Source: Clostridium_AD sp051278035 (GTDB lineage Bacteria > Bacillota > Clostridia > Clostridiales > Clostridiaceae). Taken from it: 14,174 nt of DNA. Every line of letters starts with the position of its first letter. Position 1 is the stretch's first letter. The DNA is taken from assembly GCF_051278035.1 (NCBI RefSeq), contig NZ_JBNMNU010000110.1, forward strand, positions 1-14,174, given 5' to 3'. Position numbers and translations under genes: made by a program. Of the stretch, positions 6,146-13,185 are shown piece by piece. Below the pieces are notes generated by a model, which ran no database searches, was not told the origin of the DNA, and saw only the letters and a list, made by a program, of their open reading frames with translations.

Positions 6146-6838
6146 TTAATTATTGACTGCGTCTTTTAAATATTTCCACATTACAATGTCACCTGACTTC
6201 AATTTATATGCTCCACTGCTTATGCCAGGCTTAACTCCATTTACATAATAACACCAGCCGCTTAAAGGGCCGGCACCTCTGGCCTTAAGATCATAAAGCC
6301 TTGTAAAATAAGTTGTTTCTCCTCTTCCTGTTGCTGCATAGTTATTACCTACCCCAATTCGCGTAATATCTGCTACTGTTTTATTCTCAATGCTTATATT
6401 CACAGATAAAACAGTTTTACCGGAGATATCATCTTTAATTATTAAATTAGGTTGTTTTTTAGGTTCTGGAGTGTTTACAAGTATTTCTTTTTCTACAACA
6501 ACTGCATCTTTCTTAACAACTACTACTTTTTCAGTGCTACTAGTCTTTGTATTGGTTGTTTCCTGCTTCTTAACTTCCGGTTTAACATCCTCTTTAACTG
6601 TTACTTCTTTCACTGTTTCCACTTTATCGGCTTCTTCTTTAACTGCCTCTTCCTTAATCGTTTGTTCTTGAATATCCTTTTCTTTTACAGCACCCTCTGC
6701 TAATTTTAAGTCTTTTTCTTCCTGTTGTACTTCAGCGGTATTTTTATTAAGGTACTTATCTTGCACAATTTTAGAAATACCTAAAATCCCTACGCTTATT
6801 AATATAACTGTAGCTACAAGTAATATTTTCTTTTTCAA
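6146..6838 (-). CDS. Membrane-anchored stalk protein with a C-terminal DUF4430 (transcobalamin beta-like) domain
   Basis: A 230-residue protein, last in the B12 operon. Residues about 4-25 are one hydrophobic segment without a lipobox cysteine or clear cleavage site, probably an uncleaved anchor. Residues about 35-130 are a Lys/Glu/Val-rich linker with degenerate VKE repeats, long enough to cross part of the cell wall. Residues about 144-226 form a DUF4430 domain (GETTYFTRLYDLKARG, SGWCYYVNG, KSGDIVMWKY), the family related to the C-terminal beta domain of transcobalamin and intrinsic factor. I infer an extracytoplasmic corrinoid-binding or relay role beside the ECF importer. The start is TTG with GAGTGAT upstream; no nearby ATG fits. 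It lies 49 nt after the LPXTG gene. No convincing terminator follows, only a weak AT hairpin near 6117-6132. Confidence 0.8.
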   Translation of the reverse strand: MKKKILLVATVILISVGILGISKIVQDKYLNKNTAEVQQEEKDLKLAEGAVKEKDIQEQTIKEEAVKEEADKVETVKEVTVKEDVKPEVKKQETTNTKTSSTEKVVVVKKDAVVVEKEILVNTPEPKKQPNLIIKDDISGKTVLSVNISIENKTVADITRIGVGNNYAATGRGETTYFTRLYDLKARGAGPLSGWCYYVNGVKPGISSGAYKLKSGDIVMWKYLKDAVNN

Positions 6839-6887
6839 CTAAATCACTCTCTTCTATTTTGACATTGTTACCTATTTATACTATATA

Positions 6888-8732
6888 TTATTTTTCACTA
6901 CTAACTTTTCTTGTGTATAGCACTCCTATCGCTCCTATAATCATAAAGAGCACCCCTAAAACTATAAGAACATTAGTATCAATAATTGCACCCGTTTGTG
7001 GTAATTTATTATCCACCACTTCATTCGTTGCTTTAATTTCGTCTATAGCTACAACTTTATCTGTTGATGTAGTTTCTTCCACAGAAAAAGCTGGCAACTC
7101 CATTGAATTAATATTGCTAGAATAAAAATCATATTTTCTAGTATTTTTATATTCTTTAAGAGCTATTAACGCTCTAAGTACCTGCTCTGTTGATGTATAG
7201 TTTGATTTAGTTTTTTCTACCAAATGCTTAAATCCTCCATCTTCAGCTTTAAAGGACAATAACGCTGAGACTAAATCACCATTGGCTTTAGTAAATGTTT
7301 CTCCCTCTGGATCTATTCCTACAGACGTAAGTCCTAATATAACAAATGCTGTAGTTTCACTAGCTAACCCATATTGACTAACACTGTATCCACTTTCATT
7401 TTGTAATATAGATAGGGTATTAACTGCAGCATCAATAGACTTTTTAACCTCTGGTTTTGTACTAGAAAATTCTGAAAGAGCATTTATTGCCGCGCCTGTC
7501 ATATCTGGATCTATTTTGTCCCCATAGTAAGTCCATCCTACCATTTCATTTCCATTTGCTTCATAGCTTAACTTAGACTGCATTATAATATCAGCCAATT
7601 TTTCCTTAGTTACTTTATAATCGCCCTTTATGTTAGCATAATTATAAACAAAATTTCCAAACACTGCATCATTAATTAAGAATGTGTCTATATCCCTGTT
7701 AAATAGCTCAGAAACTAAATCATAGCCGTAAGCATCATAAGGTGTATATCCAGCTGCAGTTAATCCTATAATTAATTTTTCTAAATCAGTATTAATTATA
7801 TCTTTTACTCCATTTGTCTTAATATCTTCCATGCTCTCTTTTAAGAATTCAGTGTCTACTTTTTCACCTAATTTGTTTAAACTCACAGCAGACCATGTAT
7901 CTATCCCCTTAGCATTTACAGCTACTACTGAACTATTTATTGCCTTGGAAATTTCTTTTGTAATTGTAGTATTATCTACAACTTCAGCTCCATTATCTTC
8001 ATTGTCATTAACGACTGGTGCTAATTCTTTTCCTATAGTAAATTCTATTTTATCATAAACTACTTTAGGAGATGCATCAGTTCTAAAATCACTTAGCCAA
8101 AGAGTATGAGTTCCAGACTCTAGCCCTTCTGTAAGCGTAATTTTATTATCCACAACTACTACATCCTTGTCATCAACTTTAGCCTGTATACCTGTAATAG
8201 GAGTAATTACTTCTTTTTTGGTTGTCCAGTCTTCATACGTGTTATTTAAACTAATAGTTAATTCTACATTTGCATCCTTGGTTGAATAATCTATTTTATT
8301 TGCAGTCATCGTTCCCATATCACCATAATATAAAATAAGCTTATCGCTATTTTCTAATGTTGTATCATCAATTGATGATGTAATATTAATATAACTGTTA
8401 TTTCTACTTATTGCATAAAGCCACCCATCGTAAGCACCAAATTTACCACTTTTTATTCCATTAATTTCCGAAATGAATTTTCCATAATCTCCATCCGTGG
8501 CATTCATATCTATATTATTCTTAGCTAATACATCTTTTAAAGCCTCAAATGCGTTTGCTTTGGTTGTTATACCTTCTGTAATCACACTATTGTGGCCTTG
8601 TACCTGCACGAAAACCTCAAAATCGTTTTCTGCTGCCTTAACCATAGTACTAGCTCCTGTAAAAATTTGACCCAGTACAAATATTAGTACTAGCATCATA
8701 GTATAAACCTTCATTTTAATTATTTTTCTCAT
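6888..8732 (-). CDS. LPXTG-anchored surface protein with DUF4430 and alpha/alpha-barrel domains, transcobalamin-like
   Basis: A 614-residue cell-wall protein. Order: signal peptide (1-34, cleavage near VKA-AE); DUF4430 beta domain (about 37-138, with AFEALKDVL, YDGWLYAISRN, SDKLILYYGD); an Ig-like beta segment (about 153-235); an alpha/alpha-barrel region (about 260-530) with prenyltransferase-type helical repeats (DMTGAAINALSEF, SETTAFVILGLTSVGIDP, TEQVLRALIALKEY); a linker; then LPQTG (577-581), a hydrophobic helix and the tail TRKVSSEK, a classical sortase signal. Transcobalamin and intrinsic factor also pair an alpha6/alpha6 barrel with a beta domain of this type, but with the barrel first. 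Given the cobalamin riboswitch and ECF transporter genes upstream, I infer surface capture of B12 or other corrinoids. AGGGGGAA precedes the ATG, and the gene starts 9 nt after the S-component gene. The alternative reading, an unrelated adhesin with similar folds, is less likely in this context. Confidence 0.85.
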   Translation of the reverse strand: MRKIIKMKVYTMMLVLIFVLGQIFTGASTMVKAAENDFEVFVQVQGHNSVITEGITTKANAFEALKDVLAKNNIDMNATDGDYGKFISEINGIKSGKFGAYDGWLYAISRNNSYINITSSIDDTTLENSDKLILYYGDMGTMTANKIDYSTKDANVELTISLNNTYEDWTTKKEVITPITGIQAKVDDKDVVVVDNKITLTEGLESGTHTLWLSDFRTDASPKVVYDKIEFTIGKELAPVVNDNEDNGAEVVDNTTITKEISKAINSSVVAVNAKGIDTWSAVSLNKLGEKVDTEFLKESMEDIKTNGVKDIINTDLEKLIIGLTAAGYTPYDAYGYDLVSELFNRDIDTFLINDAVFGNFVYNYANIKGDYKVTKEKLADIIMQSKLSYEANGNEMVGWTYYGDKIDPDMTGAAINALSEFSSTKPEVKKSIDAAVNTLSILQNESGYSVSQYGLASETTAFVILGLTSVGIDPEGETFTKANGDLVSALLSFKAEDGGFKHLVEKTKSNYTSTEQVLRALIALKEYKNTRKYDFYSSNINSMELPAFSVEETTSTDKVVAIDEIKATNEVVDNKLPQTGAIIDTNVLIVLGVLFMIIGAIGVLYTRKVSSEK

Positions 8733-8741
8733 TATTTCCCC

Positions 8742-9443
8742 CTATAATTTTTCAATATTTTTAATGTATGTTATTTCTAATTTGTTTTTAAATCTAGTTA
8801 ATACTTTGTAGAAACTCTCGTAGAAAATTAAAGCAAAAACAAAATTACCCACAGCATGCATTATATCTGCAGTTACACTCGTAATATATATCGTTAGAAT
8901 ACCCTTAATACTAATTGGATCTAATATTATAAGCACTTGCCATAAATTCATTATCCAATCAAACAGAAATCCATACGCAAAACATATGACGGCAAATTTT
9001 TCTACAGAAAGTTTTTTCCCTCTTTTACCTATTAAGCCTGAAATTGCTCCAACTATACCCCAGGCAAGCATCTGCCAAGGAGTATATGGGCCTTGACCAA
9101 GAAAAATATTTGATATAAACGCCGCCGTGCTTCCAACCAAAAACCCTTCATAGGGTCCAAACACCAGCCCAGATAATGCTACTAAGAACGTAGTTGGTTG
9201 AACATTTAGTATTGCCGAGAAGGGTATTCTACTTATTGCTGCAAATACGCTTAGGGTTGCTATAACTGCTATTTCTTTAGTACCCATAGAGCTCTTTTCA
9301 AAATAGAAATAGCTTAAAAAGATTATTAAAAATACAGCTAACGTTACACTTAAAGACATATTAATATAACTCTTATATTTTATACCCAGCATTATTAATA
9401 ATATCGGAATTAAAAATGTAAAATACATTGTAATTTTTTTCAC
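8742..9443 (-). CDS. cbrT: ECF transporter substrate-binding (S) component, CbrT-like, predicted for cobalamin
   Basis: A 233-residue integral membrane protein. The core (from about residue 55) shows S-component features: IAVIATLSVFAAISRIPF in the first core helix, then QPTTFLVALSGLVFGPYEGFLVGSTAAFISNIFLGQGPYTPWQMLAWGIVGAISGLIGK split over the next helices, and a C-terminal helix near residue 190-210. Two additional hydrophobic segments precede the core (about 5-20 and 28-48). The specificity is inferred from the operon: cobalamin riboswitch, dedicated T and A components and transcobalamin-like surface proteins. CbrT is the known B12-specific S component, and the symbol is given on this basis. 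The start is GTG at 9443, whose G is the last base of the ATPase stop (TAGTG); AAGGTGAG supports it. Translational coupling with the ATPase is likely. Confidence 0.8.
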   Translation of the reverse strand: MKKITMYFTFLIPILLIMLGIKYKSYINMSLSVTLAVFLIIFLSYFYFEKSSMGTKEIAVIATLSVFAAISRIPFSAILNVQPTTFLVALSGLVFGPYEGFLVGSTAAFISNIFLGQGPYTPWQMLAWGIVGAISGLIGKRGKKLSVEKFAVICFAYGFLFDWIMNLWQVLIILDPISIKGILTIYITSVTADIMHAVGNFVFALIFYESFYKVLTRFKNKLEITYIKNIEKL

Positions 9444-11161
9444 TATCTCACCTTCATATTTAATTTGTCTTTAAGTACTTCACTAAAAGCAAAATCTTTT
9501 AGAGTAAAAATATTACTATTTCTAAAAATCTTATTAATGGTAGTTGTATAGTAGATTCCTGTGCCTAGAACTTGCTTGCGATTTCCATCTCCTACTATCT
9601 CACCATTAAACATTAATAGAAATCTACTACAAAATTCTGCTGCAAAATCCACGTCATGAGTTACAAGTATTATCGTAGTCCCATTTTTATTAAGTTCTTG
9701 TAGTATCTCCCCTAGCATTGTTTTAACCTTTGAATCAAGTCCCCTAGTTGGCTCATCTAAAAGTAAAATTCTAGGCTTGAGAACCAAAATCGAGGCTATA
9801 GCAACTCTCTGAATCTCCCCCCCACTAAGGTCTCTTGGATTCTTATTCTTTAATTTGTAAATGTCTAAAGCCTTTAAAGTATCATCTATAATGCTATAAT
9901 CTTTAATCTTGTAATTATCTAAAGTAAACTTTAATTCATCATAAACCGATTCCTTTGATATATAATCATTAGGGTTTTGTGAAATATATCCTATAATTCT
10001 TGCTATATCTTTAATTTTAAGTTTTTTAATTTCTTTATATTGTCCACTGAAATTCACGAAAGTGTTGTTGGCTCGTTTACCACTACCATCTCCGCTTTCA
10101 AAAGAATCTTTCAATACCTTAACGCTACCACTATAACTGATTAGCCCCATAAGTGCTTTTAAAAAAGTAGTTTTGCCGCCGCCATTAGCACCCATAATCC
10201 CAATAAATTCACCTTGCTTTATACTGGTATTCAAATCCTTAATTGCTGTATTATCATCATATTTACAACTTAAATTTTCAATTTTTATAAGTTCGTCCTT
10301 GTTAGATAAATTCTCACTTAGTGAACTTGATTTATATTCATATGTAAATTCTTCAATAGCTCTTCTTGCTTCTCTTAAACTATATGGCATATTCGCTATA
10401 TCCAAAGCTTTTGCTATTTTTAAATAATTCGGTAAAAACTCATGAAGCTCTCTTTTGTTATTATTATAAAGCTCCTGTTTACTTCCTAAAAAAGTTATTT
10501 CTCCTTGATCTAATATAAGAATTTTATCAGCAATGTCAAAGCATTTATGGATTCTTTGTTCAATGATGATAATGGTAATTCCTAATTCGTCGTTTATTTT
10601 TTTTATAAGTCCAATAACATCTTCCGCAGAAGCCGGATCTAGCTGAGATGTAGGTTCATCTAAAATAATACAATTGGGTAAATACACTATTGCAGAAGTT
10701 ATTGCCACTCTTTGTTTTTGTCCACCAGATAGCGTATTAATATCTCTATCGGCTATATCTAATATATTAGAAAACTGCATAGCCTCAAAGATTCGTCTCT
10801 TCATTTCACAGCTTTCTACGCCAATATTTTCAAGTCCAAAAGCAATCTCCCTGTGAACCTTATTCATAATCAGTTGGCTTTCCGGATCTTGAAAAACCAT
10901 AGTTATCTCACTTGCCCTTTTGCCGTGTTCCATTTCCGTTACTTCACTTCCATCTATACTTACATTACCTTTTATTGTGCCGCCATAAAAATTTGGTACT
11001 GCACCTGAAATACACTTAGCTAATGTAGATTTACCTGAACCTGATTCTCCTACAACAAATAAAATCTCTCCTCTATCTAAGTTTAAATTTATATTTTGAA
11101 GTACGGGTTTTGATTCTTTAGGATAGTAGTAGGATAATTCTTTAATCTCTATATATGACAT
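9443..11161 (-). CDS. Fused double ECF-type ABC ATPase, predicted for cobalamin uptake
   Basis: A 572-residue cytoplasmic protein with two CbiO/EcfA-type nucleotide-binding domains in one chain. Domain 1: Walker A GESGSGKST (38-46), Q-loop FQDPESQ (Q91), signature LSGGQKQR (144-151), Walker B CIILDEPTSQLDP (E169). Its H-loop position reads IIEQRIHK, with Gln (Q202) where EHR or THD is usual. Domain 2: Walker A GANGGGKTT (324-332), Q-loop ISQNPND (Q395), signature LSGGEIQR (445-452), Walker B ILLLDEPTRGLDS (E470), H-loop VTHD (H502). The fusion replaces the separate EcfA1/EcfA2 pair, and the lost His suggests an asymmetric pair with one canonical H-loop. It powers the transporter with the T gene upstream and the S gene downstream. 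AGGGAG lies upstream of the ATG, 20 nt after the T-component stop. Confidence 0.92.
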   Translation of the reverse strand: MSYIEIKELSYYYPKESKPVLQNINLNLDRGEILFVVGESGSGKSTLAKCISGAVPNFYGGTIKGNVSIDGSEVTEMEHGKRASEITMVFQDPESQLIMNKVHREIAFGLENIGVESCEMKRRIFEAMQFSNILDIADRDINTLSGGQKQRVAITSAIVYLPNCIILDEPTSQLDPASAEDVIGLIKKINDELGITIIIIEQRIHKCFDIADKILILDQGEITFLGSKQELYNNNKRELHEFLPNYLKIAKALDIANMPYSLREARRAIEEFTYEYKSSSLSENLSNKDELIKIENLSCKYDDNTAIKDLNTSIKQGEFIGIMGANGGGKTTFLKALMGLISYSGSVKVLKDSFESGDGSGKRANNTFVNFSGQYKEIKKLKIKDIARIIGYISQNPNDYISKESVYDELKFTLDNYKIKDYSIIDDTLKALDIYKLKNKNPRDLSGGEIQRVAIASILVLKPRILLLDEPTRGLDSKVKTMLGEILQELNKNGTTIILVTHDVDFAAEFCSRFLLMFNGEIVGDGNRKQVLGTGIYYTTTINKIFRNSNIFTLKDFAFSEVLKDKLNMKVR

Positions 11162-11181
11162 TTCATTTGCTCCCTGTAGTA

Positions 11182-12042
11182 TTATTTTTTATCCATTATT
11201 TTTTTAGATAGAATAATTTCTATTATAATCACTAATATTAGTAGGACTATAATCCAATAATTAATAAGTTGTGACGCACTTACCTTCATATATATATTAA
11301 AATCATCTAGCCCACTTGCCTTTATTATTAAATAAAAAATCATTGCAGCGCTGCTCCCTATAATCAATAAATTGTCAGTTGTTTGGAGCCTAGGCTTATC
11401 ATATACAGTTCTATTTCCACTTAAAAAACCTCTCACATAAGCAGCTTCGCCTATACCAAAAGCTCCTTCTAAGGAATCTTCAAGCAAAACAGATAACACC
11501 GGTATGTTGCTTTTTATTTTTTCTTTTAGCTTTTTTCCTTCAAAGTCAACACCCCTTATGCTGTATATTTCCTTTAAGTTTATAATTCTATTTTTCATAT
11601 TAGGAAATATTTTAAGTGAGATCATAATGGTTAATGTTGATTTTGGTAGTTTAGAAGAAAAATATGAAGATGCCACATCTGTATCTATAATTATTGAACA
11701 AACCATAAACAAATAAATTACCACTAAAAGTTTAAATGCTAATATAACACCATAAAGTAATGCTTCCAATGTGAATCTTTCTCCAAACAAATAAAATAAA
11801 GTAGTGCTTCCCTGTGACACAAACATCATATTAACCACTATCGCTAATATAGAGAAAGGAATAAAATATTTAAGTCCATTTTTAAGCTTTTCGATATTTC
11901 CGCTGTATAACATAGTAAAGACGCAGAACATAAAAATTATTGTAAGAACGATTGGATTTTTGCATAAAAAAGTTATTACAAGTAAATTTAGCCCAAGTAA
12001 TGCTGCTGTTAAAACATGAATTTTGCCGCTTTTACTAACCAT
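11182..12042 (-). CDS. ECF transporter transmembrane coupling (T) component, EcfT/CbiQ family
   Basis: A 286-residue membrane protein. Hydrophobic segments near 9-45, 58-75, 95-125, 222-242 and 258-280 form the membrane part. Between them lies the long cytoplasmic coupling region with the two Ala-Arg-Gly-type motifs of EcfT proteins, here SIRG (in EIYSIRGVDFEG) and YVRG (in GEAAYVRGFLSG). These motifs dock into the two ATPase domains, which fits the fused ATPase directly downstream. It is the first gene of the B12 operon, beginning 32 nt after the riboswitch-controlled terminator, with a strong AGGAGGAG before the ATG. Because S, A and T genes sit together it is probably a dedicated (group I) ECF system rather than a shared energising module. 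Confidence 0.88.
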   Translation of the reverse strand: MVSKSGKIHVLTAALLGLNLLVITFLCKNPIVLTIIFMFCVFTMLYSGNIEKLKNGLKYFIPFSILAIVVNMMFVSQGSTTLFYLFGERFTLEALLYGVILAFKLLVVIYLFMVCSIIIDTDVASSYFSSKLPKSTLTIMISLKIFPNMKNRIINLKEIYSIRGVDFEGKKLKEKIKSNIPVLSVLLEDSLEGAFGIGEAAYVRGFLSGNRTVYDKPRLQTTDNLLIIGSSAAMIFYLIIKASGLDDFNIYMKVSASQLINYWIIVLLILVIIIEIILSKKIMDKK

Positions 12043-12073
12043 AACTCCTCCTAATAAATGTTATCCTAAAACT

Positions 12074-12100
12074 CAAAAAAACCGAACTTAAAAGTTCGGT
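12074..12100 (-). terminator. Riboswitch-controlled intrinsic terminator
   Basis: On the minus strand, ACCGAACTT-TT-AAGTTCGGT forms a perfect 9-bp stem followed by TTTTTT. It lies between the cobalamin aptamer and the first operon gene, the expected place for ligand-dependent attenuation. Confidence 0.9.
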
Positions 12101-12142
12101 AAAGGTCTATATAATATAAGCCTTAACCTTCCCTCCGAAGGT
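12098..12142 (-). promoter_or_regulatory. Expression platform: P13-like hairpin and candidate antiterminator
   Basis: Minus-strand ACCTTC-GGAGG-GAAGGT (12126-12142) is a perfect 6-bp hairpin with a 5-nt loop that could be the L13 kissing loop. Its 3' arm shares GGT with GGTTAAGG (12121-12128), which can pair with CCTTTACC (12098-12105) with one mismatch. That pairing takes ACC from the terminator stem. The two folds exclude each other: hairpin plus terminator gives OFF, antiterminator gives ON. The folding is my inference. Confidence 0.55.
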
Positions 12143-12159
12143 ATCGTAATATTTATAAT

Positions 12160-12305
12160 TATAAAAGATATCCTGGCTTTCACTTCGTCCTAAAGGCACC
12201 CTTCCCTAACGCTTTTAAATACATCAAGTGGTTTTATACCTGTCGTCCATGATTACAGTAGCGGGGGCTGCTGTGGCATTAAACCACATTCCCTCTTAAA
12301 ATTAC
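12160..12305 (-). ncRNA. Cobalamin riboswitch aptamer
   Basis: The minus strand carries the conserved core in order: GGGAATGTGGTTTAATGCC, CAGCAGCCCCCGCTACTGTAA, GACGACAGG, CCACTTGATG, TTAGGGAAGG, GGACGAAG and AAAGCCAGGATA. These match the cobalamin riboswitch consensus (GGGAA..GGTG, GC.GCCCCCGC.ACTGTAA, the GCCACTG and GGGAAGG boxes, AGCCAGGA). The outer ends are approximate; AATTTTAAGA and TCTTTTATAATT could pair as P1. It is compact, about 140 nt. It lies between a strong promoter and a terminator ahead of the ECF operon, so B12 should lower expression of all five genes by premature termination. Confidence 0.95.
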
Positions 12306-12334
12306 ATGTTATATTCAATTGTTTCTATAATACA

Positions 12335-12363
12335 ATTATATTATTCTTATATTAATTTGTCTA
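12335..12363 (-). promoter_or_regulatory. Sigma-A promoter of the cobalamin uptake operon
   Basis: On the minus strand, TAGACA (12358-12363) and TATAAT (12335-12340) are separated by exactly 17 nt. Transcription would start near 12328, about 25 nt before the riboswitch core. The promoter lies between the LUD gene stop (12397) and the aptamer, which separates that gene from the regulated unit. Confidence 0.75.
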
Positions 12364-12396
12364 CTATTTTTAAAAATTACCAATTAAATGATTTTG

Positions 12397-13038
12397 TTAA
12401 AACCCGAAATCCTCACCAACTACAACAACAGTAATATCAGTTCTCATAGGTTTTCTCTTAATTACTGAATAAATCCTACAAATTCTAGAATCTGATTTGC
12501 AATCACTACAAACTCCAGTTTTAGTACAAGGATTAGGCGTATTCAACCTTTTATTATTTTTTGGTGATGCAATTTGTTCTAATCTTTGAAAGGCTGCAGC
12601 TTCATTTTTACAAATTTTATTGATTCCTACTACAACAATTACTTTTTTAGGACCAAAACTCATTGCTGCTATTCTATTTCCTACCCCGTCAATATTAACA
12701 AGTTCTCCGTCTAAAGTTACAGCATTAGAACTACATAGAAAAACATCGCAAACAAGCTCGCTCCTCATAGTTTCCATTTTTTCATCAGGGGATAAACTTG
12801 GGTCACCATGATCTAGTATAATGCCTCCCATAGATTTAACTTTTTCCTGTATGCCTAATTTCTTTATAGTCATGGATCCTCCAAAGCCTACCTTGTCCCC
12901 TTTAACTATATTATTCATTAAAAATTCCGAGGCTTGTTCACCATTCGGAAAATAAATAGCTTCAAATCCATTTACACCAAGTGCCTCTACTACTTTTGAA
13001 CCTATAACTTCATTATGCCAATTATGAATTTCTTTCAT
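12397..13038 (-). CDS. LUD-domain protein (LutC/YkgG-like, DUF162) with a cysteine-rich C-terminus
   Basis: A 213-residue cytoplasmic protein of the LUD family, whose best-known members are LutB/LutC of lactate utilisation. Visible features are NWHNEVIGSKVVEALGVNGF, GDKVGFGGSMTIKKLGI (about 47-63, the family glycine-rich segment), ILDHGDPSLSPDE, VFLCSSNAVTLDGELVNIDGVGNR (about 99-122) and FGPKKVIVVVGINK. The C-terminal part has C171-x5-C177-x2-C180-x6-C187 in PCTKTGVCSDCKSDSRIC, probably a metal or Fe-S site. It stands alone, without lutA or lutB nearby, so the lactate role is not assured and I give no symbol. AGGAGG precedes the ATG. It is divergent from the small membrane protein gene and lies upstream of, not under, the cobalamin riboswitch. 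Confidence 0.88.
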   Translation of the reverse strand: MKEIHNWHNEVIGSKVVEALGVNGFEAIYFPNGEQASEFLMNNIVKGDKVGFGGSMTIKKLGIQEKVKSMGGIILDHGDPSLSPDEKMETMRSELVCDVFLCSSNAVTLDGELVNIDGVGNRIAAMSFGPKKVIVVVGINKICKNEAAAFQRLEQIASPKNNKRLNTPNPCTKTGVCSDCKSDSRICRIYSVIKRKPMRTDITVVVVGEDFGF

Positions 13039-13106
13039 TTTTTTCCTCCTTTTAAAAACTTTTTTATTTACACACTTTATTTTATTATAACTTATAAATC
13101 ATATAT

Positions 13107-13118
13107 AAACATATGTTT
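13107..13118. repeat. 12-bp palindrome in the divergent intergenic region
   Basis: AAACATATGTTT is a perfect palindrome near the middle of the 147-nt gap between the LUD gene and the small membrane protein gene. It could be a repressor site for one or both; in such AT-rich DNA the support is modest. Confidence 0.25.
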
Positions 13119-13171
13119 TAACATTTTGGGCATATTAATTTACAAAGTGTGATTTTAAGATCACCTTGTAT

Positions 13172-13177
13172 AAGGAG
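13172..13177 (+). promoter_or_regulatory. Ribosome binding site that decides a TTG start
   Basis: AAGGAG, then 8 nt, then TTG at 13186. An in-frame GTG at 13177 overlaps this site and cannot be its start; an in-frame ATG at 13201 is too far away. Confidence 0.65.
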
Positions 13178-13185
13178 TGATTTTT

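Noticed and set aside
6390..6703. Open frames opposite the charged linker of the DUF4430 stalk protein
   Set aside because: They are antisense to a biased Lys/Glu/Thr-rich stretch, lack SD sequences and have composition typical of shadow frames.
12397..13038. LUD gene as part of the cobalamin regulon
   Set aside because: It lies upstream of the riboswitch and of a separate near-consensus promoter, so it is not under riboswitch control.
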